Part shown: positions 1-6,549 of the stretch, one piece after another
Layout of the letters: each line of letters begins with the position of its first letter
Numbering within the stretch: position 1 is the stretch's first letter
Source: Bacteroidota bacterium
Lineage (GTDB): Bacteria > Bacteroidota > Kryptoniia > Kryptoniales > JAKASW01
DNA: 6,972 nt
Assembly: GCA_021796055.1 (NCBI GenBank)
Contig: JAJYOS010000345.1
Coordinates: 1 to 6,972 of the forward strand
Direction of reading: 5' to 3'
Notes under the pieces: generated by a model
What the model was told of the DNA's origin: nothing
The model's database searches: none
The model's input: only the letters and a program-made list of their open reading frames with translations
Translations under genes and position numbers: made by a program

Positions 1-68
1 GAACTTCTGCGGGAAATCCGGTAAGCGCTTACATCCTTTTCCTGAACGAGGCACAAAATCTCGTACTC
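1..68. other. Short flank beyond the GNAT gene, no supported gene
   Basis: This edge stretch lies downstream of the GNAT stop codon. I see no gene I can defend. In + frame 1 the first seven codons read ELLREIR and then a TAA at 22-24, which could be the tail of a rightward gene converging on the operon, but seven residues prove nothing. On the minus strand no start codon with a good ribosome site is evident. No hairpin followed by a T-run is clear enough to call as the terminator of the arg operon. The one notable element is the palindrome at 20-33, listed separately. Confidence 0.4.
20..33. promoter_or_regulatory. Possible LacI/CcpA-type operator palindrome
   Basis: The bases GGTAAGCGCTTACA contain a perfect 12-base palindrome at 21-32 with a central CG. 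LacI-family regulators, including CcpA at cre sites, favour palindromes of the form TGTAAGCGCTTACA; this site differs at one end base. Any perfect 12-base palindrome is expected once or twice by chance in a window this size, so only the match to this family pattern makes it notable. The gene it would control would lie off the left edge. Confidence 0.22.
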
Positions 69-551
69 TCAGCCGCTTGTCAGATCCAGTTCCAGAAAGA
101 CCGCGTGCGGAAGAGGGTTAAGCCTGTATTTCTCGATCTCAACAAATCCCAGCGATTTGTAAAGGGCGATGGCTTCGGTCATGGATAGTACCGTATCGAG
201 TCGCATCCTGCGGTAATCGATCACCCGCGCATCAGCTATCACTTTCTCGGCGAGAGCCTTTCCAATTCCTTTTCCCCTGAACTCCGGTCGAACGTACAGC
301 CGCTTCATCTCGCAAATGTCACGGTCGATTTTCCTGAGAGCTACACAACCGGCGGGCTTGTTGTCAAGTAAAGCCGTGTAGAGCCGACCCTCTGGTTCTG
401 AATACTCTCCAGGGAGATTTGCGACTTCGTGGTCGAAATTCTGAAAATCCAGGTCGAAGTCGAGAGAATTCGCGTATTCGATGATCAGTTCTTTTGCAAG
501 AACGAGAGATGCCTTGTCTTCGGTCATGACAGGGACAATTTCTATTTTCAT
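69..551 (-). CDS. GNAT family N-acetyltransferase
   Basis: A 160-residue single-domain enzyme expected to move the acetyl group of acetyl-CoA to an amine; the substrate cannot be read from the sequence. The acetyl-CoA signature (motif A, R-x-x-G-x-G) is at residues 92-97 inside VRPEFRGKGIGKAL, preceded by the beta strand EMKRLYV (81-87). The later GNAT part is ALYKSLGF (129-136), and a C-terminal strand (about 150-157) closes the fold. The N-terminal helix with EYANSLDFDL and the segment LPGEY (46-50) match a common cytosolic GNAT subfamily of unknown substrate. It begins 23 bases after the pcrA stop; the upstream bases show only a weak GGG-type ribosome site, so reinitiation from pcrA is likely. 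The stop is TGA. Being last in an arg operon might hint at an amino-acid substrate, but that is speculation. Confidence 0.88.
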   Translation of the reverse strand: MKIEIVPVMTEDKASLVLAKELIIEYANSLDFDLDFQNFDHEVANLPGEYSEPEGRLYTALLDNKPAGCVALRKIDRDICEMKRLYVRPEFRGKGIGKALAEKVIADARVIDYRRMRLDTVLSMTEAIALYKSLGFVEIEKYRLNPLPHAVFLELDLTSG

Positions 552-574
552 CCGTGGACCCGGATGTGACTCGC

Positions 575-2818
575 CTATCTCACGATGCGGAGATTGGCGT
601 AGCGCACCATGAGCTGTTTTTTCTGGTTAGCGTTGAAAAGCACGACCACGCGCTCGTTGTCTCCCTTTCCGGACATTTCAACGACTTTCCCCTTGCCGAA
701 GAACTGGTGCTCCACGACGGTCCCGATCTTTATGTGCTGAGCTGCGCCGCGTTCTTTTTCCGCAGGATGCTGGCCGGTGTCCATCTTGTCAACACCCTGC
801 AGACTGTCAAGCGATGGACGAAGGGAATCGAAAGATGAAGGCGTTTCCCAGAGTGAACGCTGGGACGAAATCCTTGCGCCGTGTTCGTGATCCAGGAGAT
901 CCGACTCTATTTCCGCGAGGAATCTGGACGGCACCTGGTACGAAAGTTTCCCGTAGCGGAAGCGCTCCTTGGAGAAGGACAGATAGACTTTTTTCTTCGC
1001 GCGGGTGATCGCGACATAGAAAAGCCTTCGCTCTTCTTCAAGTTCATCCTGCTCCTTCGATCCGATCGGGAACAAGCCTTCTTCCAGCCCGCTCACAAAA
1101 ACGACCGGGAACTCGAGTCCTTTGGCCGCATGTATGGTCATCAGCGTCACGGAATTCCGGTCGGTATCCCAGCGGTCGACGTCCGCGACGAGTGAGACTT
1201 CCGAAAGATAGTCCTGAAGTGTCCCCTCGGGGTTATCCGCCTGAAACTCTGCGATGCCCGCCAGGAATTCCTGTATGTTTTCCATTCTGTTCTGGGACTC
1301 GACGGTGTTTTCGTCCTTTAGTGTTCTGACGATCTGGAGTTCGTCAGTCAGCGAACGCGTAAGCTCGCTCATCGAAAGCCCGTCCTTCAGCTTTCGGTAT
1401 TTCTCGATCAGCCCTGCGAACTGTCTCAGCTGATTCTTCTGCCTTGGCTGTATTTCGACGATCTCCTCCACGCGCGCTGCAACTTCGAGCAGTGAGAGCT
1501 GCTGCTTGGAAGCGAAGCTTCTAACGTAATCAATTGTAACGTCTCCGATGCCGCGGGCGGGGAAGTTGACCACACGCAGGAACGACGCATCGTCCTGAGG
1601 ATTCAAGATGAGCTTGAGGTAGGCGAGGAGATCCTTGATCTCTTTTCTCTTGTAAAAAGCCACACCTCCGACGATTATATATGGTATCCCGCCCCGGTTA
1701 AAAGCCTCCTCAAGTGCGCGAGACTGGTAGTTAGTCCTGAAAAGGACGACGAAATCCTTGAGCTGGAGTTTGTCTTTGATGCTTTCGTTTCTGATCTTCT
1801 GTACGATCTTGTAGCCTTCGTCTCTGTCGCTTTCGCATTCCAGCACTGAAAGCTGTTCGCCCTCCCGGTTCTCAGTCCACAGTTCCTTGTCGAGCTTCCG
1901 CTGATTGTGAACAATGACGGAGTTTGCGGCCTTCAGAATTTTCCCGGTCGAACGGTAATTCTGCTCGAGCCTGAAGACCTTGGCATCCGGATAATCGGTC
2001 TGAAAATCCAGTATGTTTTGCAGGTCGGCACCGCGCCATGAGTAGATGCTTTGTGCGTCGTCGCCGACAACGCAAATGTTCCTGTGCCTCTCGGCAAGGA
2101 GCTTAAGCAGCATGTACTGGGCCCGATTGGTGTCCTGGTATTCATCAACCAGAATGAATCTGAACTTGGTCTGGTATTTCTCGAGCGATGCACGATCCGT
2201 GTTGAACAGTATGATCGGTTTTATCAGCAGGTCGTCGAAATCCATCGAGTTGTTTCTCTTCAGCCTGTCGTCGTAAGTCGCATACACTTCCGCCGTAACT
2301 TGCTCGAGCCTGCTCTTTGCCGACTGTTCGAACTTCGACGGCAGTATGAGGCCGTTTTTCAATTTGCTGATCTGCCACCTGATGCCTGCAGGGGCAAAAA
2401 CCTCTTCGGATAAGTTCCTCTCCTTCAGGATTTGCCTGATCATCTTCAGCGAATCTTCTTCGTCGCAGATCGTGAAGTTTGAAGTGTAGCCGAGTTTGTC
2501 TGCTTCCATCCTGAGGATTCTGCCGAACAGGGAATGGAACGTCCCCATCCACCCGTACAATTTCCTCTCTCTGCCGCTCTCGTTCATCCCCAGCATTTTC
2601 TCGGAGCGCGACTTCATCTCATTTGCGGCTTTGTTTGTGAATGTAAGACAGAGGATATGATGGAACGGCACCCCGATCGAGACGAGGTATGCTACCCTGT
2701 AGGTGAGGACTTTGGTTTTCCCGCTTCCGGCACCGGCGAGAACCAGCTGAGGTCCCTCGACGGACTTGACTGCCGATAACTGGGCCGGATTGAGGTCTCT
2801 TAGAAAATCAGTGTTCAT
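575..2818 (-). CDS. pcrA: ATP-dependent 3'-5' DNA helicase, PcrA/UvrD family
   Basis: A 747-residue superfamily 1A helicase that unwinds DNA in nucleotide excision repair, replication restart and removal of RecA or stalled RNA polymerase. All motifs are intact: Walker A AGAGSGKT (28-35), Ia LTFTNKAANEM (58-68), Walker B VDEYQDT (224-230), III VGDDAQSIYSWRGA (251-264), IV LEQNYRST (284-291), V MTIHAAKGLEF (560-570) and VI EERRLFYVAITRAK (595-608). A low-complexity linker (about 640-695) leads to a C-terminal Tudor-like module (about 696-747, with IKIGTVVEHQFFGKGKVV), which in PcrA/UvrD contacts RNA polymerase; its presence favours PcrA/UvrD over Rep. Length is normal. The ATG overlaps the argH stop as ATGA, and the start places the family N-terminus (LNPAQLSAV) correctly. 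A GGAG directly abuts the ATG, too close to work well, so coupling to argH is likely. The stop is TAG. It is probably co-transcribed with argH without a metabolic link. Confidence 0.96.
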   Translation of the reverse strand: MNTDFLRDLNPAQLSAVKSVEGPQLVLAGAGSGKTKVLTYRVAYLVSIGVPFHHILCLTFTNKAANEMKSRSEKMLGMNESGRERKLYGWMGTFHSLFGRILRMEADKLGYTSNFTICDEEDSLKMIRQILKERNLSEEVFAPAGIRWQISKLKNGLILPSKFEQSAKSRLEQVTAEVYATYDDRLKRNNSMDFDDLLIKPIILFNTDRASLEKYQTKFRFILVDEYQDTNRAQYMLLKLLAERHRNICVVGDDAQSIYSWRGADLQNILDFQTDYPDAKVFRLEQNYRSTGKILKAANSVIVHNQRKLDKELWTENREGEQLSVLECESDRDEGYKIVQKIRNESIKDKLQLKDFVVLFRTNYQSRALEEAFNRGGIPYIIVGGVAFYKRKEIKDLLAYLKLILNPQDDASFLRVVNFPARGIGDVTIDYVRSFASKQQLSLLEVAARVEEIVEIQPRQKNQLRQFAGLIEKYRKLKDGLSMSELTRSLTDELQIVRTLKDENTVESQNRMENIQEFLAGIAEFQADNPEGTLQDYLSEVSLVADVDRWDTDRNSVTLMTIHAAKGLEFPVVFVSGLEEGLFPIGSKEQDELEEERRLFYVAITRAKKKVYLSFSKERFRYGKLSYQVPSRFLAEIESDLLDHEHGARISSQRSLWETPSSFDSLRPSLDSLQGVDKMDTGQHPAEKERGAAQHIKIGTVVEHQFFGKGKVVEMSGKGDNERVVVLFNANQKKQLMVRYANLRIVR

Positions 2819-4206
2819 CTCCGGCGAAGCTTCTTCTTTGCCAGCATTTTACCGGCAAGCTCCATTTGCTCGTTTACTCTTTTGAGGCTCGTACCGCCGT
2901 AGACGTCGTGTCTCTCCACGGATCTTGCGGGGTCAAAGATTTTACGGTAATCTTCGTCGAATAAATCGGAGATGTCTCTCAGTTCATCGGGAGCGAAATC
3001 CCTGAGCAGTTTGTCCTTCGCGGTGCCCGACAGAACAAGTTTACCGACAATCTCGTGGGCTTTCCGGAACGGGACTCCCTTTTCGACCAGATAGTCCGCG
3101 ATGTCGGTAGCGTATATCGAATCGTCGGTGTTACGCAGGAGATTTTGTCGTCGAATTTTCAGTGTAGAAATTACCCCGGTGAAGACTCTCAGCGTCGAAG
3201 TCAGCGTGTCGAAAGAATCGAAAAGGGGTTCTTTGTCTTCCTGCAAATCCTTCGAATAAGTGAGCGGAAGCCCCTTCTGAAGCGTGAGGAGAGTGTTCAG
3301 GTTCGAGATAGAACGGGCAACTTTTCCCCTGATCAGCTCGAGCGAGTCCGGGTTCTTCTTCTGCGGCATCATGCTGCTGCCGGTCGAGTAAGCGTCATCG
3401 AGCTCCACGAATGAAAACTCGGTCGAACTCCACATAATGAGGTCCTCGGCAAACCTGCTGAGATGGACCAGCGTCTGCGCCGCGGCAAAGAGAAATTCGT
3501 TAATGAAATCCCGGTCGCTCACCGCCGCTATGCTGTTCGGCGAGAGTTCGGCGAAATTCAGCTCCCGCCTCAAGAGATCCCTGTCGAGCTTGACCGTGGA
3601 GCCTGCTACCGCTCCTGCGCCCAGCGGCAGCACGTCAAGCCGTTGCTCGAGATCAGCAAAACGTTGTCTGTCGTTCTCAAGCATGAAAAAGAGGGACAAA
3701 AAGTAATGGCCGAGCCTTATAAGCTGAGCCTGCTGGAGATGTGTGTAGGAGGGGAGAATGTCGGCGGCAGTTTTCCGGGCCAGGGCGAGGACACAAGTCT
3801 GGAGATTGCGAATCGACTCGCCGGCTTCGATGTTCGCGGATTTCAGGAATATTCTTTCGTCGGTCGCGACCTGCTCGTTCCGGCTTCTGCCTGTGTGGAT
3901 TCGCTTGCCCGCATCGCCGGCTTTCTCTACCAGCCTTCTTTCGATAGCCGTATGTATATCCTCGTCTTCGGGCATGAAGATGAAGCCGCCGGCTGAAAGC
4001 TCTTTCCCGATTTCCGTCAGAACCTTCACGATCTTTGCCCGGTCGGATTTCGAAAGCACACCGGCCTTTGCGAGTGCCGCGGCGTAGGCTCTGCTAGCCT
4101 CGACTTCTTCTTTCCACAGTCTCTTATCGAAGGGAAGAGAATCGTTGAACTCGCCCATCAGCTTAGTGACGCTTTTCGTAAATCTTCCGCCCCAGAGTTT
4201 TGGCAT
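2815..4206 (-). CDS. argH: Argininosuccinate lyase
   Basis: Cytosolic homotetrameric lyase that splits argininosuccinate into arginine and fumarate, the last step of arginine synthesis. The 463-residue length is typical. Family landmarks in order are the N-terminus KLWGGRF (3-9), HTGRSRNEQVATD (104-116), YTHLQQAQ (154-161, H156 being the expected catalytic His), AVSDRDF (228-234) and the fumarate-lyase loop GSSMMPQKKNP (276-286) carrying the catalytic serine (277 or 278), followed by KGLPLTYSKDLQEDKEP (311-327). Three usually very conserved positions differ from the common form as I recall it: N-D-Q is N-E-Q (E111), A-Q-P is A-Q-L (L162) and N-S-x-D is N-S-I-A (A227). Catalytic residues appear intact. 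The ATG lies 8 bases after the aminotransferase stop, with AGGT and AGGAA stretches just upstream as ribosome-site candidates. The C-terminus is unusually basic (KKKLRRR) and its TGA overlaps pcrA. Confidence 0.97.
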   Translation of the reverse strand: MPKLWGGRFTKSVTKLMGEFNDSLPFDKRLWKEEVEASRAYAAALAKAGVLSKSDRAKIVKVLTEIGKELSAGGFIFMPEDEDIHTAIERRLVEKAGDAGKRIHTGRSRNEQVATDERIFLKSANIEAGESIRNLQTCVLALARKTAADILPSYTHLQQAQLIRLGHYFLSLFFMLENDRQRFADLEQRLDVLPLGAGAVAGSTVKLDRDLLRRELNFAELSPNSIAAVSDRDFINEFLFAAAQTLVHLSRFAEDLIMWSSTEFSFVELDDAYSTGSSMMPQKKNPDSLELIRGKVARSISNLNTLLTLQKGLPLTYSKDLQEDKEPLFDSFDTLTSTLRVFTGVISTLKIRRQNLLRNTDDSIYATDIADYLVEKGVPFRKAHEIVGKLVLSGTAKDKLLRDFAPDELRDISDLFDEDYRKIFDPARSVERHDVYGGTSLKRVNEQMELAGKMLAKKKLRRR

Positions 4207-4214
4207 TTCCTGAT

Positions 4215-5180
4215 TTACCTGACCGGAGTTAAAACTTTCTTATTAGACTTGATATCCTTCTTGAAGAGGTCGTGGAATGCTTTCCAGACCTTTCCAGGTT
4301 TGCCGTCGCCGATTGTTCGCCCGTCGTATTTTACGACCGGTGCAACAAAAAAAGAAGTGCTGAAGAAAAGTATCTCCTCGGCGTTGTACGCATCGGAGAT
4401 GGGAATATTCTCGACGCTTATCGCGGAAATGATTTTCCTTTTCTTCAGATATTCGGACATTTCGATCGCCCTTGCAAGAGTTGTCCCGCGCAGAATTTTC
4501 TCGGGGGGAGGTATCCGTAATATCCTATCTTTGCCGACCACCACCACGTTCTTATTGGAGCCCTCGGTGAGATTGCCTGCTGCGTCCACACCTATTGCCG
4601 AATCCGCACCGGTCGCCTTCGCCGCCAGTTCCATCAAGGCGTTTGAAAGGTAATCCACGGATTTGACCTGCGGAGATATCGGCGGTCGCATTTGTGTGGG
4701 GCTTGTTGCCGCTATCATCCCGGTCTTGAAATACCGCTCGGGAGTCGGTGAAAATTTTCCGATCACAACGTAGAGATTGGGTGAGATGACTTCGTGAGGG
4801 TAGACGCTCATGCTCCCGTGGCCGCGGGAGACAAAGAACCGTGCGATGAAATTCTTCTTACCGGACTCAACGCCGAGCCTGATCAGGAGCTGCTTCAGGT
4901 CTTCTTTCGAAAAAGGGGGCTTAATACCAATCGCGTTGGCCGAAAAAAAGAACCTTTCGAGATGCTGATCGAGCAGATAATAATTACCGTCGACGCAAAG
5001 CGCGTTGTCGAAAACCCCGTCCCCGCGGTGCACAATATGATCGTCGATCGGGACAGACATGAGGAGCCTGTCGCGTGTGTAACCGCCGAGATAGCTCGAG
5101 TAGTAAAGGAAGAAATCTTCTCCGCCTTTCACCCTCTCCTGCGCATCCGCCAGCCTGATCTCGCGAAAATCCAGGTTCAT
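4215..5180 (-). CDS. Class IV PLP aminotransferase, DAT1/BCAT/ADC-lyase-like
   Basis: A 321-residue fold-type IV PLP enzyme, the superfamily of branched-chain and D-amino-acid aminotransferases and aminodeoxychorismate lyase (PabC). The N-terminal half has [16 protein letters not shown] (43-58), with R52 placed to bind the PLP phosphate, then LDQHLERF (70-77). The expected catalytic lysine is K173 in [17 protein letters not shown] (204-209) holds the glutamate contacting the pyridine nitrogen, and ILRGTTL (229-235) is the second phosphate-binding loop. The YSS-x-LGG and PIDDH-x-VHRG-x-GVFD pattern recalls the plant DAT1 D-amino-acid transaminase branch more than IlvE, so I give no symbol. It lies between argG (ATGA overlap) and argH (8-base gap), with no strong ribosome site, so it is probably translated by coupling. 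The substrate is open: D-Ala/D-Glu/D-Asp transamination, BCAT or ADC lyase are possible, and a role in arginine metabolism is inferred from position only. The stop is TAA. Confidence 0.9.
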   Translation of the reverse strand: MNLDFREIRLADAQERVKGGEDFFLYYSSYLGGYTRDRLLMSVPIDDHIVHRGDGVFDNALCVDGNYYLLDQHLERFFFSANAIGIKPPFSKEDLKQLLIRLGVESGKKNFIARFFVSRGHGSMSVYPHEVISPNLYVVIGKFSPTPERYFKTGMIAATSPTQMRPPISPQVKSVDYLSNALMELAAKATGADSAIGVDAAGNLTEGSNKNVVVVGKDRILRIPPPEKILRGTTLARAIEMSEYLKKRKIISAISVENIPISDAYNAEEILFFSTSFFVAPVVKYDGRTIGDGKPGKVWKAFHDLFKKDIKSNKKVLTPVR

Positions 5181-6391
5181 TCTTTCGGCTTCCCGTGCAC
5201 TTCAGAAGCGACTTTCATCGACAGTCCGAAAAGGTCGATGAAGCCCTCTGCTTTTTTCTGGTCGTAGACTCTATCCTGTGAGAACGTCGCCAGGTCTTCG
5301 CGGTAAAGGGAATACGGGCTCCTTGCGCCTGCCGGAATAACGTTTCCTTTGTAAAGCTTCAGACGAACGGTTCCGGTAACATACCGCTGTGTCGATTCCA
5401 TGAACGCGTCAAGAGCTTCCCGCAACGGCGTATACCATTGGCCGTTGTAGACAAGCTCTGCGTATCGCTGCGAAATCAGATCTTTATAGTGCAGCGTGTC
5501 TTTATCGAGGATGATATGCTCGAGCTCGCTGTGCGCAGTGTACAGGATCGTGCCTCCCGGAGTTTCGTAAACGCCTCTCGATTTCATCCCGACCAGCCTA
5601 TTCTCGACCAGGTCTACACGGCCGATCGCGTTGGCGGCTCCGACATCGTTCAGCTTTTGCACCAGGCCGACAGGGTCGTACTTGCTGCCGTTGATCGATA
5701 CCGGAACGCCCCGTCTGAATTCAATCTCTATATATGTAGCTTTGTTAGGTGCCTTCTCGGGGGATAATGTCCGAATGAACATGTCCGTCTTCGGCTCCAG
5801 CCAGGGATTTTCCAGCTCTCCTCCCTCGTGGCTCAGGTGCCAGAGGTTTCCGTCTCTGCTGTAGATTTTCTTCAGAGTAGCTCTAATGGGGACCTTGTGT
5901 TCTTCAGCATACCTGATGGCATCCTCGCGCGAACGGATACCCCACTCACGCCACGGCGCGATGACTTTGAGTTGCGGGGCGAAGACCTTGTAAGTCAGCT
6001 CGAACCTGACCTGGTCGTTTCCTTTGCCGGTGCATCCGTGAGCCAGCGAGTCGGCACCCTCTTTCAGAGCTATCTTCGCCTGATACTTGGCTATCAGCGG
6101 CCTTGCGATTGAAGTCCCGAGAAGATATTTCCTCTCATATATTGCGTGGGCCTTGATCATTTTGAAGAGGTAATCCTCAACGAATTCCTTTCGCAGGTCG
6201 AGAAGGTAGAACTTGTCGGCCCCTGTCTTCTTTGCCTTTTTATCCAGTCCCTGCAGTTCTTCTTTACCCTGGCCTATATTGGCGGCATAGGCAATAACCT
6301 GGCAACCGTACGTATCTTTTAAATACGGGATTATAATAGAAGTATCGAGGCCGCCGGAATAGGCAAGCACTACTTTTTTCACTATCGACAA
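5177..6391 (-). CDS. argG: Argininosuccinate synthase
   Basis: Cytosolic enzyme that condenses citrulline and aspartate to argininosuccinate with ATP to AMP + PPi, the penultimate arginine step; the product goes to ArgH, encoded two genes on. The 404 residues match the standard bacterial length. The N-type ATP pyrophosphatase loop AYSGGLDTS is at 10-18, the second signature [14 protein letters not shown] at 118-131, and the synthetase domain contains WHLSHEGG (184-191), [17 protein letters not shown] (257-273), YETPGGT (275-281) and [12 protein letters not shown] (339-350). The chosen start is a TTG at 6391-6389: an AAGAGGAG ribosome site lies 7 bases upstream, ideal spacing, whereas the alternative GTG at 6382-6380 would be 16 bases away. 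The rare start codon may limit expression. First gene of the operon; its TGA overlaps the aminotransferase ATG. Confidence 0.98.
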   Translation of the reverse strand: MSIVKKVVLAYSGGLDTSIIIPYLKDTYGCQVIAYAANIGQGKEELQGLDKKAKKTGADKFYLLDLRKEFVEDYLFKMIKAHAIYERKYLLGTSIARPLIAKYQAKIALKEGADSLAHGCTGKGNDQVRFELTYKVFAPQLKVIAPWREWGIRSREDAIRYAEEHKVPIRATLKKIYSRDGNLWHLSHEGGELENPWLEPKTDMFIRTLSPEKAPNKATYIEIEFRRGVPVSINGSKYDPVGLVQKLNDVGAANAIGRVDLVENRLVGMKSRGVYETPGGTILYTAHSELEHIILDKDTLHYKDLISQRYAELVYNGQWYTPLREALDAFMESTQRYVTGTVRLKLYKGNVIPAGARSPYSLYREDLATFSQDRVYDQKKAEGFIDLFGLSMKVASEVHGKPKE

Positions 6392-6398
6392 TTCGGAA

Positions 6399-6406
6399 CT
6401 CCTCTT
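6399..6406 (-). promoter_or_regulatory. Ribosome binding site of argG, decides TTG start
   Basis: On the minus strand this reads AAGAGGAG, complementary to the 16S rRNA tail, followed by 7 bases and then TTG. The spacing supports TTG rather than the downstream in-frame GTG as initiator. It is the only strong ribosome site in the leftward operon. Confidence 0.75.
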
Positions 6407-6444
6407 TTGGAATTGAAATTTACTAAAAGCGGGCCTGATTTCGC

Positions 6445-6471
6445 ATTATCCGTGAAAAAATATTAAGATAA
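6445..6471 (-). promoter_or_regulatory. Weak candidate promoter for argG
   Basis: The minus strand has GATAAT (6450-6445), a 5/6 match to the sigma70 -10 box. The only -35-like hexamer at a tolerable distance is TTATCT (6471-6466), 3/6 matches with a short 15-base spacer. If used, transcription would begin about 45 bases before argG. The -35 would lie inside the AT-rich palindrome 6461-6479, which would suit repression. The operon must have a promoter somewhere in this region, but this exact site is uncertain. Confidence 0.2.
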
Positions 6472-6479
6472 TTTTAATA
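6461..6479. promoter_or_regulatory. AT-rich 19-base palindrome, possible operator
   Basis: TATTAAGATAATTTTAATA pairs at 8 of 9 symmetric positions around base 6470, with only the g/t pair 6467/6473 failing. It sits about 70 bases upstream of the argG start and just upstream of the rightward -35 box. Size and AT content resemble ArgR/AhrC-type ARG boxes, which are about 18-base AT-rich palindromes, but the TGAAT/ATTCA half-sites typical of ARG boxes are not present. It could serve another regulator or be chance in AT-rich DNA. Confidence 0.3.
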
Positions 6480-6487
6480 CCAGATGC

Positions 6488-6516
6488 TTGACTAAAACGC
6501 TTGATTCCATTAAACT
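6488..6516 (+). promoter_or_regulatory. Sigma70-like promoter for the lipoprotein gene
   Basis: TTGACT (6488-6493, 5/6 to the -35 consensus) is followed after exactly 17 bases by TAAACT (6511-6516, 4/6 to the -10 consensus). Transcription would start near 6523, giving a 5' leader of about 27 bases just long enough for the ribosome site at 6536-6544. The geometry is right and no competing site is better. Confidence 0.6.
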
Positions 6517-6535
6517 TAGAACGACGAAAATATGC

Positions 6536-6544
6536 AAAGGAGGT
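6536..6544 (+). promoter_or_regulatory. Consensus ribosome binding site of the lipoprotein gene
   Basis: AAAGGAGGT is a full match to the anti-16S consensus, 5 bases before the ATG at 6550. It is the strongest ribosome site in the window and suggests an abundantly made protein, as expected for a structural envelope lipoprotein. Confidence 0.85.
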
Positions 6545-6549
6545 AGAAA

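Larger units (their letters stand above)
69..6391 (-). other. Predicted five-gene arg operon (argG to GNAT)
   Basis: Five genes run leftward with junctions of -4, +8, -4 and +23 bases. The two overlaps are ATGA, where the stop TGA of one gene shares bases with the next ATG (5177-5180 and 2815-2818), an arrangement typical of translational coupling. Only argG has a strong ribosome site, which fits one transcript starting in the 6392-6549 intergenic region. No terminator-like hairpin or internal promoter of note was seen between the genes. The functional core is argG and argH; the helicase and acetyltransferase are probably carried along. That all five share one mRNA is inferred from spacing. 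Confidence 0.75.

Noticed and set aside
21..42. Palindrome plus T-rich stretch as a terminator
   Set aside because: The 12-base palindrome has no loop; allowing four loop bases leaves only a 4-base-pair stem, and the following T-run is interrupted, so it is too weak to call.
3..186. Open frame on the + strand entering from the left edge
   Set aside because: It runs antisense into the conserved C-terminus of the GNAT gene (YRLNPLPHAVFLEL), so its openness there is incidental, and it shows no domain.
2145..2552. 135-codon alternative frame on the minus strand
   Set aside because: It overlaps pcrA in another frame through the region coding Walker B and upstream segments, and its translation has no recognisable domain, so it is a shadow.
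3463..3996. 177-codon open frame on the + strand
   Set aside because: It lies wholly antisense to argH, across the segment coding HTGRSRNEQ and other family motifs. It has no recognisable domain; the low-complexity translation is what a shadow frame gives.
4794..5267. 157-codon open frame on the + strand
   Set aside because: Antisense to the aminotransferase N-terminus and the end of argG, where the minus frames carry clear motifs (R52 region, LDQHLERF). No domain or convincing ribosome site.
6486..6504. Direct repeat GCTTGA at 6486-6491 and 6499-6504
   Set aside because: Six-base repeats are common by chance. The first copy is explained by the -35 box; the second has no matching -10 at a suitable spacing.
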